Shown here in pieces: positions 46,706 to 57,800 of a stretch of DNA of 64,000 nucleotides. Origin of the DNA: Proteles cristata cristata (Eukaryota; Chordata; Mammalia; Carnivora; Hyaenidae); contig JAESUZ010005101.1 in assembly GCA_017311185.1 (NCBI GenBank), forward strand, positions 744,001-808,000, in the 5' to 3' direction. Made by a program: the position numbers and the translations under genes. The notes under the pieces were generated by a model that saw nothing but the letters and a program-made list of their open reading frames with translations, did no database searches and had not been told where the DNA came from. How positions within the stretch are numbered: position 1 is the stretch's first letter; the number at the start of each line of letters is the position of its first letter.

Positions 46706-47689
46706 GGGGGGCATGGTCCTAGGTGGAGGGGCAGCTCATTGCAACCTGTGGGTGAAAACGCAGGGCTCAGCTGCTCTACACCAATCAAGGGGCTGGGGTT
46801 CCAAGGCTCCCACGATGCCTTTCCTCTGCTCAGGTCTTGGGCCACGATCTCCACAATCCCACACTTTGATCCCGAAAAGGCTCCTTCCCAGGAAGCCCCA
46901 AACTGATGTGACACAAATAAGCTCTGGAAATTCTCACGCTGTTCTGAGCTTTTCCCTCCATGGCACGGACGGAATTCACTAGATACTTCATTTGGGATAA
47001 TTATTCCTCCGACCTCCTGGCTCCTTGGGCTCTGAGACTAAGGGGCAGAGGCGGGTTGAAGCACAAGAGAGACCGGAGGGATCCCAGCACACCTGCGGTG
47101 CGGGCATGTGACAAGCGTTTGTGATGGTCGCTGCCCAGGCTTGCAGCCCACGGCTGCTCTCCGGGAAGTGGATTCCCCGCTTACCTGAAAGGAGCGGGGT
47201 CCCCACGTCCGCTCCCCCACTCTCCGGTTGACGCTGGACCTGCTCCCCCAAACCCGCGTGACCAGCACGAACCAATTCCCAGTCGTCGCCTCTTCGGGTT
47301 CCCAGGGCCAGAATCCTGAACGAATGAATCGCTACACACGCTGTGGTTTCCGCTGCTCCCTTCAACACCTGCTCCTGATTTGCTAACTGAGCGCCTGGTC
47401 CCGCCCAGCTTTGCGTCCCCGCCCCTCCTGCCCCCAGCTCCGCCCACCCTGGACCCACCACCCAGGCTCCAGCCCCCAGCCCCCAGCCCCGGGGCTCCCA
47501 CCATCAGTTACTTGCTCTCAGACCAGAAACCTTAACCTCTCCCTCCCTAGGGCTCCTTCATTTATTCCACAGAGTAATGTATTTAAGACAGTCCCCGTTT
47601 GAGGGGGAGGGGGGAATCTCTATTCCTGTCTCTCTCTCCAGTTCCTTAAAGCAAAATCCACACTCTTCCTTGATACTTATTTACCCCTG

Positions 47690-48295
47690 TAATGGGGTGA
47701 TCAGTGCCCCCACCACCACCGTTTGTGTTTTTTCCAGGAACCTTAGGGTGTGACCTTATTTGGAAATAGGGTTTTGCAGGGGTAATTAGGTAAGTGAAGG
47801 GGGTCACCATGACCAGTGTATTTATAAGAGGGGGAGGCGAGGGGTTCCCGGGGGGCTCCGGAGGCTGAGCGTCCGACTTCAGCTCAGGTCATGATCTTGT
47901 GGTTTGTGAGTTCGAGCCCCGCGTCAGGCTCTGTGCTGACGGCTCAGAGCCTGGAGCCTGGTTCAGATCCTCTGTCTCCCTCCCTCCCTCTCTCTCCCTC
48001 TCTCTCAAAAATAAATAAACATTAAAAAAAAGAGAGAAACAAGAACAGCACTCAGGAGAACGCCACAGAATGACGAAGGGCAAAATGGGGCAATGTGTCC
48101 AGAAGCCAAGGAACCCCCAGGATTGCTGCTGCCCCAGAAACTAAAAGGCAGGGAACAGACCTTTCTTAGAGCCTTCAGAGGGAGCATGGCCCTTGTGACA
48201 CCTTGACTTTGGACTTCTGGCCTCCAGGACAGTAAGAGAATAAACTGCTGCTGTTTCAAGACATCCAGTCGGAAGTGGTTGTTGTGACCAATCCA
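47690..48295 (+). mobile_element. ERVL-MaLR LTR (MLT1-like) split by a SINE
   Basis: The left part has TGTGACCTTATTTGGAAATA and GGGTAATTAGGTAAGTGAAG; the right part has CCTTCAGAGGGAGCATGGCC, CTTTGGACTTCTGGCCTCCA and AGAATAAACTGCTGCTGTTT. The SINE at 47841-48032 separates them. Confidence 0.7.
47841..48032 (+). mobile_element. Carnivore tRNA-Lys SINE inside a MaLR LTR
   Basis: GGGGTTCCCGGGGGGCTCCG head, tail CAAAAATAAATAAACATTAA. LTR sequence continues on both sides. Confidence 0.9.
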
Positions 48296-48950
48296 GGAAA
48301 CAAATATAGCCCGGAAGTCACCCACGATTTTCCTTCCAGTTCCAAGATTCTTCTCCATGTGGCCTGCCAGTGCCAAATCCAGCCTTCCTTCTCTTCTGCG
48401 CCTGTAACCGCGCTGGCCCCTGGTTCTCCTCGACCTCTCCTCAGCCCCCAAGTGCCTCCTACTCACAGGCACCTAATGATCAGGGCTGTCCCATGTCGCC
48501 CCACCTGTCTTCTCCTCTAGCCATGGCTGCTGCGACCTCCTCCAAGCACCAGCTCTCCCTCCGCCCACCTGCCAAAGGCTCCCCAGACCACCTTCCCGAA
48601 TTTCAGTTTTCAGTTTCCTACCACAGCCTGGACACTTCCATCTGGTGCTTGCGCAGGCATCTCAGAGGCTCCAGGGCTGAGGTAGATGTCTCCATCTAGA
48701 ATCGCCTTCTCGAACGTAACTGCTTTTCCTCCTATAAGTGTGTGTCCACGTAGGGGCACAGGTCAGATGCCTGGCATCTTCCTGGACTCCTGTGCCCTCA
48801 CAATAGTTGCCATACCAAAGGACACCATGCGGGGCGGGGAGTGGGGGGAGGTGGTAATAAATCCATCCCCTCCTTTCCATCCCTGCTGCTACACCTTTAA
48901 TTCAGACTCACTATCTCTGGTGACTAGTAGAAATCCTTGCTCAATTCCAT

Positions 48951-49156
48951 TTTTTAAAAATTTCTCAAATGTTTGTTTATATTTGAGAGAGAGATTGCAC
49001 ACAAGCAGGAGAGGGCAGAGCGAGGCGGTCAGAGGATCTGAAGCAGGCTCCGTGCTGAGCGCAGAGAGCCCAATGTGGGGCTTGAACTCACAAATGTGAC
49101 ATCATGACCTGAGCTGAAGCTGGTCGCTTAACCAACTGAGGCACTCAGGCATCCCC
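48951..49156 (-). mobile_element. Carnivore tRNA-Lys SINE (old)
   Basis: Reverse diverged copy with CATCATGACCTGAGCTGAAG and end GGCACTCAGGCATCCCC. AATTCCAT on both sides. Confidence 0.9.
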
Positions 49157-49329
49157 TAAATTCCATGTGAATGCTGCTCTTGGGTGGAGGGGGGGAGCTC
49201 TCTTATACCATCTTGAGATCAGTAACTTCAAATGCTTTAGAAGCTCCCGGTTGCCCCCAGGACACTGTCTTTAGCACAACTTGGCTTAGAATAATAAAGC
49301 TTCGTAGTATCTGGCTCTCAGGAGTTAAG

Positions 49330-49560
49330 AGTGAAAAGACTCAGGATTGAGTTCCAGGATCTATGATAGACTTGCTGTGTGGTCCTGGGCGAGGTACCTA
49401 CCTCTCTGTGCCTCAGATCAGATTCTTCCTCTGTAAAATGGGGATAATGATAGTGCCTCCACTCACTGGGTTGCTATAAAGATTAAATGTTGAAAGTGCC
49501 CAGAACTGCATCCAACATGGTGTATGTGAGCACTAAATACTCTATTTCTGTAAGTACTAC
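49330..49560 (+). mobile_element. MIR SINE (ancient)
   Basis: CTTGCTGTGTGGTCCTGGGC, CTCTGTGCCTCAGATCAGAT, CTGTAAAATGGGGATAATGA and TATAAAGATTAAATGTTGAA follow the MIR consensus closely. Confidence 0.85.
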
Positions 49561-49721
49561 CTTCTACCCTCCTTTGCTCTCAGCCCTGAATGTGGCCAAT
49601 CAGAATGACCTTCTAATCACACATGTGTTCCTCGGGTTCTTGGCCTCAGCACCTAGAACACCATTTCCCTCCCCCCTCTTCTCCCAAGTACCCAGTGAAT
49701 AGACTTCACGACTCCTCTCCT

Positions 49722-49923
49722 GGGGCACCCGGGTGGCTCAGTCGGTTAAGTGTCCTACTCTTGATTTCAGCTCAGGTCGATCTCACAGCTTGTGGGTTCA
49801 AGCCCCACATCAGGCTCTGTGCTGACCGCGTGGCTCCTGCTCGGGATTCTCTGTCTCCCTCTCTCTCTGCTCCTCCCCACTCATGCTCTCCCTCTCTCTC
49901 AAAATAAATAAACATTAAAAAAA
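49722..49923 (+). mobile_element. Carnivore tRNA-Lys SINE
   Basis: GGGGCACCCGGGTGGCTCAG head, tail CTCAAAATAAATAAACATTA. Confidence 0.93.
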
Positions 49924-50489
49924 TTAATTTCCTCCAGAAGCTGCCCCACCGGCTACTGGAGTTAGATGTTCCTTCCATTGGGCCTTCATCAGCCCCTTGT
50001 GCTCTCTCAGAGCACAGATCACAGTACCAACTGCTTCCTCTCTCTTTGTCAATTGCTTCAGGCAGGACTCGACCTTCTTGACCTTGGCAATGCCAGCACC
50101 TGGCACAGAGCAGCTGGGTAAAGGCTGCATATGGACATAGAGTAGAGGTGGGGTACAAATCTGTCCCCAGCTGCCTGGGACAGTCTGCTTTGGACCATGA
50201 TCCTGATGTAATTATTAACAGGGCCCCTTTCTCTCCCAAAGCTGTCTCCCTATGCACAGTGAAGGGTCAGGTAACTCGAGGTGTAATGCCTACAGTTCTA
50301 CCCCCTGAGACCCAAGTCCCCTTTGCTTGATGACTTTTGGAATGGCTGGCATGCTATATACTTCAACAGAACTGATCACAGAACTTGAAAAGAACAGAAT
50401 TCCTAAATAATTGATGTAAATGTCCCAGATCGGAGGGAAAGGAGATTTAAAGGGAAAGTACATTAAAATTACATGTCTTTTGATGTACA

Positions 50490-51150
50490 AGGGCTTGGGT
50501 CAATGACTTCTACCTCTGGCCAAGATGGAGCAAAAGAGACCAACAGTACCCGCCAACCCACCCACCTGAAACAACTGGAAAACTAGACAACATATAGGAA
50601 GCAAGGGTCTCCAAGACACTAGAACTAAGCAATAAAGGACAGTGATTCCCCCAGAGATGGAAAACAAATAGGGGAGCCCTCCCACTGCCCCTGCTTACTG
50701 TCTCATGATGGTTTCCTGGCCACAGCACAGGGAGCTGGTGTAGACTGGGCACAGAGGTCTCCCCATCTTGAGAAGCCAGAGCTGGGAGTCCAGGAAGACC
50801 AAGGTGGCTAGACCATGCAGGGCAGAGGTAGTCGGGAGGGGCCTGAGAATACTCCTCCCCTCCAGTATCCTGCAGAGGACTGATCCAAGTGTGCATGTGA
50901 GAAGATGGCCTGAGCCTGGAGAAAGAACCACGCACAAGGATTAAAGGGAGAGCACAGGGTGCTCACATGGGGCCGGGAATAGTGCCCGTTGCTGTCTGCC
51001 AGGCTGGAAAGCCTCCATTCATGCGGCTTAGGGCAGAGTACTCAGCTGGGTTCTGCCTCGGTGCTCGGGGCACAACAGCCCCAGATCACGTGCTTTTCTT
51101 AATGCCCAATAAAGCAGGAGCTGAAGATCAAACCCTTTCCAAGTAGCTTA
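50490..51150 (+). mobile_element. LINE-1 5' UTR-like fragment
   Basis: TGGCCAAGATGGAGCAAAAG, ACAACTGGAAAACTAGACAA and GGAGCTGGTGTAGACTGGGC resemble the 5' region of old L1M elements. An LTR-like segment follows at 51155. Confidence 0.5.
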
Positions 51151-51154
51151 ACAG

Positions 51155-51630
51155 TGTGACGGAACCAACCTCAGGAACAGTTACGGAAATACACAGCTAT
51201 CAAGCACCCGACTGTGGGGAAATAGGTTCTACTTACATAAATGGGTTAGAAAAAAAAAAAGCTTAGGGCAGAAGGCTGCCACCACAGTGCGAAAGCACTG
51301 ATGTTAGCTAGTAAGATACTGTAATGGTGACAGGGAAAAATCTGTTATAAGATGACCAATAGGACTGATAGGGAAATTCAAGTCCCTGACTGAAGACTCC
51401 CTTTCTGGTGTCTTCTTCCCACCTTGCTTATTGCGCGTACCAAATTACTACTAATGTGGAATAAGGAAGTAACAGACTAGAAATTGTTCCCTCTGCTTAC
51501 TCTCAGGCCACAGATCTCTGGAGAATGATCTCCTCTGAGCCCACCGGTGTGAAATAAACCTCCTGCCTTCCAAGATCTCCAAGTGTCACTTGGTTCTTCC
51601 ACTGGGTGATCCAGACCAGGCTCCGTAACA
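51155..51630 (+). mobile_element. Possible ERV LTR
   Basis: Contains AATAAA at 51553-51558 in an R/U5-like setting (GTGTGAAATAAACCTCCTGC, then TCCAAGTGTCACTTGGTTCT). It starts near TGTGACGG and ends near GTAACA. It appears to interrupt an old L1 fragment. Confidence 0.4.
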
Positions 51631-52039
51631 CTGGAATTATGAGTAACCTGTTATGTCACCTGCAGGAAATTACTTTCCATCTGACACCGACAAACTATTA
51701 TACTCTGATCACAAACTCCACTTGCCCCCCAGACCCTTTGCTTCTCACACACACACAAGTTAATGGTTACTGTCTGATTGTTCACATGTGTAAGATCTTG
51801 TTTTCTTCACATTCACCACATGTGTAAGATCTTGAGCACTCAGTAAATACAGAGAGGAAACCCTTGTTCAAGCTTTGGTCCCCTCCCGGACATCAGCCTC
51901 TCTCATATTCAATTCTGTATCTGCTCTCTTGCTGGACAAGAAAGAACGCCAGACTCATGTTTCTATGACACCTGACAAAGTTCAGTTCACAGTGCCTGTC
52001 ACCCAGTCAGAAAGTATCAGGGATATGAAAGGCAAGAAA

Positions 52040-52500
52040 ATCTGACACACAGTGAGGATGAAAATCAAAACCAGCCCAGAAATGACATATATGACAGAGT
52101 CAGTGAACAAGTACATTTGAAGAGTTATGGAACCATATTCCTTATGTTCTAGAAACTAAGGACTGAATATTGTAACTGCACACAATGAAGATCTAGAAGA
52201 AGACCCAAATGCACCTCCTAGAAATGAACATCATAATGCATGAGATGAAAAGCACACAGGAGGGGATGAACAGCAGATCACACATTGCAGAAAGAAAGAC
52301 AAGCAAATTTTTTAAATTAGCCAAAATGAAACACAGAGGAAAAAATACTGAAATAAAATTAAGAGCATCGGTGAGCTATGGGGCAACTTTAAGCAACTTA
52401 ATATATTTGTATTTGGAATCCCTGGAGGGAAGAGGCACAGGGAAAAAAAATTAGAAATACGGTTAAGATTTTTCCATATGTTCAGGTAAAGACAGACACA
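52040..52500 (+). mobile_element. Possible continuation of the old L1 5'/ORF1 region
   Basis: A-rich sequence with CTCCTAGAAATGAACATCAT, GGGATGAACAGCAGATCACA and TTGGAATCCCTGGAGGGAAG resembles the L1M 5' UTR to ORF1 transition. It may be the same element as 50490-51150, split by an LTR insertion. Confidence 0.4.
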
Positions 52501-52634
52501 GACGGCAATGAACTAGTCAGATGCCTGCATTTAAACCTGTAAAACATCATCAAAGTGACAGCCACAAATGCAGTCCATTGCAGAAGGTGAGATACTGGGG
52601 ATTTCAAATCAAATACCACAAGGTGTCTTCTTCC

Positions 52635-52803
52635 TTGGATGGGACTGTCTGGTATATTTCAGGATGTCCCTCAACCCTAAATATCACCCAAGAAAATGTC
52701 AGTAATGCCTCCCAATCATTGTGCCCAAAAAAACAAAACAAAACAAAAAAAAAACCACTCCCTGAGTGAGGTTCCATTTCTTTGATAACCATCGGTCTAG
52801 AAC
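52635..52803. mobile_element. MER20-like hAT MITE
   Basis: GGGACTGTCTGGTATATTTC and AGGATGTCCCTCAACCCTAA at one end and TTGATAACCATCGGTCTAG at the other fit the MER20 layout. A CAAAACAAAACAAAAA low-complexity stretch interrupts it. Confidence 0.5.
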
Positions 52804-52889
52804 AGACCAGAGGCAACAAACAATGACCTGCCCATGGGCTGACATTGTATGTCCCGTGAGCTAAGATGGCTTCACGTGTTTAAAGGTTG

Positions 52890-52975
52890 TGAAGAGGAGA
52901 AGAAAGAGGAGGGAGAAAAGGAAGAGACCCAGGAGGAGAATAAAGAGGGAGGGAAGAAGACCAGGAAAAGTGGCA
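52890..52975. repeat. GA-rich low-complexity tract
   Basis: GAAGAGGAGAAGAAAGAGGA and similar words. The Glu/Lys-rich frame across it is not a gene. Confidence 0.8.
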
Positions 52976-53067
52976 TATGGCCCACGATGCCTAAAACAAG
53001 ATTTTGCCGCCCCCCTGGTCGAGGTTCCACAAGAAGCTTATTAACCAATGGGGAATGAGGAGGTTTT

Positions 53068-53563
53068 TGGCGTGACAGTGGGGTCCGCGGGGTCCGGAGC
53101 CAAGGGCCAAGAAATAATTCTTGAAGGCATCTTTGGCGCAAAAAGGTGATTTTATAAAGCACAGGGACAGGAAGGACCAGCGGGGAGGAAGAGCTCCAGG
53201 AACACGCAGAGAGACTGGTTTTATACCATAGAGTTGGGGGAGTAAAGTTGGGGAAGTTTCCAGGGAGATTTTCATATGCTAAAGAAGACTCCCAGGATAG
53301 CTGAGGCCTAGCTACAGTCAAGCTAAGGTTGTTTCTCCCTGGAGCAAAACATTAAAAAGACACTAAGGAGTTCCTGGAGAATGTTTTACTCTGCCTGCCT
53401 TAAGTACCTGTCAACAGGCTGCTGGTTATAAGGAAACTTAGTTCTATTTGCCATTTCCTTCTGCCTTTGTTTCCCACATCACTATGGAGGGTGATGGAGA
53501 GCAAGTCCTGCAAGACTATGGTCTCTGTCAGTTAACCATTTGTCTTTCCTTTGTTCTCGGGCA
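53068..53563 (-). mobile_element. Probable ERV1 (gammaretrovirus-like) solo LTR
   Basis: Read on the minus strand the segment begins TGCCCGAGAACAAAGG and ends TGTCACGCCA. It has a GGTATAAAACC TATA region, a second TATAAA downstream and a GC-rich U5-like end (GGCTCCGGACCCCG). About 496 bases is normal for such LTRs. There is no coding remnant. Ends are inferred and no matching target duplication was confirmed. Confidence 0.55.
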
Positions 53564-54302
53564 GCGGGGAGTGCCCAGGAGTATCGCATGTATCCCACGG
53601 GCGGGAGTGGGGTGGGGGGGGTGCGGCTTGTCTGCTAGCCTCTGCCCCCTCATCGGAGAATGTATCTGTTAGCATTCGGAGACACAGAACCCGCGTGAGT
53701 GATCTGCAATCAAGGATTTATTATAGGGACTAGACGCCATGCAGTCCTGAGAGCTGGCGAAGACGTCTGTGGCGGCGGGTGGTGGCGGCTGACGCAGCCT
53801 GACGGGGCCACCGGTCAGGAAGAAAGGCTGCACACGAGGTGGGGGAAAGCAAGGACAGACTGAAACCCACAAGAACCAACCAGAACTCATGAGGACAAGC
53901 TGGCAGCCATGTCTCGCACCACCTCCGATCTCAGGGATGACAGTGACTGGGCGCCCTCTGCCACAGAGCTGCACACACGCCCTAGCGCCTCCTACATGTT
54001 CTCACAACACCGGAGGTTTACCCGGCCGCGTCCCCATCACGGGGTCCCATACGCGCCCTCTTCCTTGTCTGTGGCCTCGGTAGGACAGTGAAGCCTGGGG
54101 GTGGGGCTTCGCCTGTCTTGTCCTTCACCGTGTCCCTTGCTCCCAGCAAAATACTTAAACACTGAGCAACTGCTCAACCAGTATTTTCCGGAAGCCTGCG
54201 GATATATAAATCTGCACATCAAGTGCCCATGAACCTGGGCAGCAGTGCAGCGCCTGACTGGTCCAAATGAAGGTTGCCCCGTCATCTCACTTGTGCTAAT
54301 TC

Positions 54303-54530
54303 TTTTTTTTTTTTTTTGAGTTTTAAAAACTGTTTTCATGTTTATTTATCTTTGAGAGAGAGAGACAGAACGTGAGCAGGGGAGGGGTAGAGAGAGACAC
54401 ACACACAGAATCCAAAGCAGGCTTCAGGCTCTGAGCACAGAGCCCGACGCAGGGCATGAACCCACGAACGGTGAGATCATGACCTGAGCCGAAGTCGGAC
54501 GCCTAACTGACTGAGCCACCCAGGGACCCC
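54303..54530 (-). mobile_element. Carnivore tRNA-Lys SINE
   Basis: Poly-T start in reverse, end CCACCCAGGGACCCC. Flanks GTGCTAATTCT and GTGCAAATTCT look like a decayed target duplication. Confidence 0.93.
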
Positions 54531-54879
54531 AATGCGTGCAAATTCTAATTTGAGGGGTTGTGTGGTCACTTCCTGTTACTATCCTGGGCTGCAGTGGTAC
54601 ACAAGGCAACTCTCTGTAAACAGGGAGAGCTCGCCCAAAGGGTGTCCTTGACCATGCCTGTCCTTGGGAAGTGATGGCACTGACATGGCCTGCTCCTCTC
54701 ACCAGAAGGCTGAACCCCACTGGCAGGAGCCCTGCATTGGCACCTCTCAGCAGGAAAGAAACAGATACGTCACCCATGCAAGGCACAAAATAAAGGATTC
54801 CCACCATGCGAAGACGTGGGACACAGGAAAGAAATGTCAGGCAAAATTCCATCAATACTTAGGGGCACATCATATTTAC

Positions 54880-55100
54880 TTTCATTACTCAATAACAGCT
54901 GACCTTTCTAGAGCATTTATGCACCCGGCACTATACAAAGCACTATATATGCATTATTTCAGGTAACCCTCACGATGAAATCTACAATTGCCACCACTGT
55001 AATGATGGGGGAAATTGGGGCTTTGACTGGTTAAGTTGCTTACCCAAGATCACAGAGCGAGTAAGGGGCAGAACAGGCATAGATTTCATCCAGAGATCCC
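54880..55100 (-). mobile_element. MIR SINE (ancient)
   Basis: GGCACTATACAAAGCACTAT, then TTGCTTACCCAAGATCACAG and AGCGAGTAAGGGGCAGAACA, match MIR in reverse. Confidence 0.75.
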
Positions 55101-55627
55101 AGTCCTTGCAGACATCTATCCTCAGCTAGTCTCTGAGAAAACAGGAACCTAGGTGGGCAGTTTTTTGGGTTTGCTTTTTCTTAAACAACAAAAGCTGTTT
55201 CCTTGCAGGAGGTACTTGAACAGTTTTGGTAACCATTGGAAATCTATTCCGGCATTAAAGTTCCAAAGCTACTGAATGCTAAATACATATACAGATACAA
55301 TATATTATATCATATTAAGTGGTCAACGTAATAAATCAAGAAATCCAAGCAAACAAAAAATACTCAACAGCATTATATAAAACATCAGCTGCTTACCAAA
55401 CAGGTATCAAATGGTTAGGAAACGTGACCTACTAACTAAGGTTTTAAACATACAGCCTTACCTAAAATCTCCATCTGTTCTAAATGAATAAGAATTTTCA
55501 AACATGTTGGTAATTTAAATATTTATCTCCATCTAAGCTAAAATCAGAGCCCAATATATGAACACCCTTTCAAAACAGACGTTTTAAAAGATTATGGCAA
55601 AAAGAAAAAAAAAAAAAGGGCGGGTGG

Positions 55628-55852
55628 CGGCACACCTGGGTGGCTCAGTCGGTTAAAGTGTCTGACTTCCTCTCAGGTCACTATCTCACTGTTCCCAAGT
55701 TCGAGCCAGCCCCGCGTGGGCATCTGTGCTGACAGCTCTGAGCCTGGAGCCTGCTTCAGATTCTGTGTCTCCCTCTCTCTCTCTCTGCCAAACCCCCGCT
55801 CTCATTCTGTCTCTGTCTTTCTTGGAAAAATAAACAAACATTTAAAAAATTA
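55628..55852 (+). mobile_element. Carnivore tRNA-Lys SINE
   Basis: GGCACACCTGGGTGGCTCAG head, B-box region with a small duplication (GAGCCAGCCCCGCG), tail AAAATAAACAAACATTTAAA. Confidence 0.92.
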
Positions 55853-56590
55853 TGCCAATATATGGACACCCTTTTACATACTTACCAATATTATAGATAC
55901 AATTGATTTAAATTAATTTCACATGTATTTTTGACAGCGTGCTGGGAGTTGACTTATAAAAATGGGTAAGACCAGGTCTGTACCTTCACAGGGATTCCAG
56001 AGAGTGCACAATGCAGACAAGAGACAATGTCTCATTGTCAATGAGACAAATGAGGTCATCCAAGTCCTATGAAAGGGAAGAAAGGAAATGGAAATTTTAT
56101 TTAGGGCGTGCACTTATTAAAGTAATAGAAACCCCCCAAAAAGGTTTCTTTCCATTTTTATTAAACTTACTTATTAATTTTTTCCTGTCTTATCTAATTT
56201 CTTTCACATCCCGAGTTCCTTTAATAGAGAACTATCCCAAAATGAATTTTCTTCTCATGGGCACAGAATCTACACTCCATTATATACCCTACTCTGGCCC
56301 TCACTGAATGTTACCACTTTTCATTCTAAAATACAAAGTAATACACAACATACAATTTTGACACATAAAATGCCTTTGGGAACTTGAAGGGGTATAAAGA
56401 GTTACATTCATGCCAAAAGAAGACAGGCTTCACATTTTTACACTGAAAGTTTAGACTTAGAAATATTTGGTTGGTAATTTTATGTTTCTGTAAGTACATG
56501 GAAAATGGACTTTTAAGTAAGTACTCAATCTCCTACATCCAACATGGGATTCGAACTCTATGGCCCCAAGATCAAGAGTCACATGCTTCA

Positions 56591-56810
56591 GGGGCACCTG
56601 GGTGGCTTAGTCGGTTAAGCGTCCGACTTTCGCTTAGGTCATGATCTCGCGGTTCGTGGGTTCGAGCCCCGCGTCAGGCTCTATGCTGACTGCCAGCTCA
56701 GAGCCTGGAGCTGTTTCAGTCTGTGACTCCCTCTCTCTGACCCTCCCCTGCTCACACTGTCTCTCTCTCTCTCCTAGAAATAAATAAAAAATATTAAAAA
56801 AAAAAAAAAA
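56591..56810 (+). mobile_element. Carnivore tRNA-Lys SINE (young type)
   Basis: Full length with poly-A; AGAGTCACATGCTTCA on both sides. Confidence 0.95.
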
Positions 56811-57254
56811 GAGTCACATGCTTCACCGACAGAACCAGCTAAGGCAACTGCAGAAAATCATCTTTTTTTAAAATAATTGTAGATTTGGGAAATTTTCACA
56901 CAAGCTTTCCCAGACCCATGCTTCCCCTAATAAAAATGTATTCTCTCAGCTGACTCTTCAAGGTATCTTGACTACGCCCTGCCCCTCTACAAATAATGAC
57001 TATCTGCTACTATTCGAAAGTCTAAATAAATCAGCACATGCTTGAGAATATCTTACTGGAAAGATGTTGCCTGTCACCACCAGATCCCAAATGTCAAATT
57101 CTTCAAGACAAACAGTCCAGTTACTGCAACAACAAAAATGTAGTACAACGAGGAAAACCTTACCGACACAGAAGAGATGGTAGCAAACACGACTATGCCC
57201 CTTGCTTGTATCCTAATTTGTATCCTTGTTTGTACCCTAATTAGTGTGTAACCA

Positions 57255-57800
57255 ACCACCTAAACAAAAAGTTTTGAGACAATTCAGATGTTGATGCTAT
57301 TAAGTGAGTTCTTCAGGTGTACTAATGGTATTGTGGTTACACTGAGGCCATTCCTTTCTTTTAGAGAAATGTTCAAAAATATTTTTGGGTGAAATGAGGG
57401 GATACCTGGGATTTGACTCAAAATAACCCAGTAGCTGGGTGCCTGGGTGGCTTAGTTGGTTAAGCGTCCGGCTTCGGCTCAGGTCATGATCTCACGGTTT
57501 GTGAGTTTGAGCCCCGCGTCAGGCTCTGTGCTGACAGCTCAGAACCTGGAGCCTGTCTGTCTTCGGATTCTGTGTCTCCCTCTCTCTCTGTCCCGCTTCT
57601 GCTCATGCTCTCTCTCTCTGAAAATAAATAAGCCATAAAAACATTTTAAAAAAATAAAAACAACCCAGTAGGAAGAGGACTGTGAGAGGGTTCAAGAGGA
57701 AATAAAGTTGGTCTGGTGAAGGGGTACATAAAGGTTAATTACACTAATCTCTTTCACTTTGTGTACATTTGGAAGTTTCCATTGTATATATTTCAAAAAG
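57255..57800 (+). mobile_element. LINE-1 3' UTR (old) split by a SINE
   Basis: The left part has GGTATTGTGGTTACACTGAG and GGGATTTGACTCAAAATAAC; the right part has TGAAGGGGTACATAAAGGTT and GGAAGTTTCCATTGTATATA. Together they follow the L1M 3' UTR order, interrupted at 57436-57655 by a SINE flanked by AACCCAGTAG on both sides. Confidence 0.7.
57436..57655 (+). mobile_element. Carnivore tRNA-Lys SINE inside an old L1 3' UTR
   Basis: TGGGTGCCTGGGTGGCTTAG head, tail AAAATAAATAAGCCATAAAA. AACCCAGTAG on both sides. Confidence 0.93.

Larger units (their letters stand above)
45863..50489. other. Intergenic DNA, partly GC-rich
   Basis: 45863-46380 is CpG-rich DNA flanking the 18-bp minisatellite. 46706-47690 holds GC-rich single-copy DNA with no domain-bearing frame. 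48296-48950 resembles degraded L2-like sequence rich in CTCC. 49924-50489 shows nothing recognised. Confidence 0.4.

Noticed and set aside
1394..57655. tRNA-Lys-like segments with A- and B-box words
   Set aside because: They are the heads of SINEs; the cloverleaf is degraded and each is followed by a SINE body and A tail.
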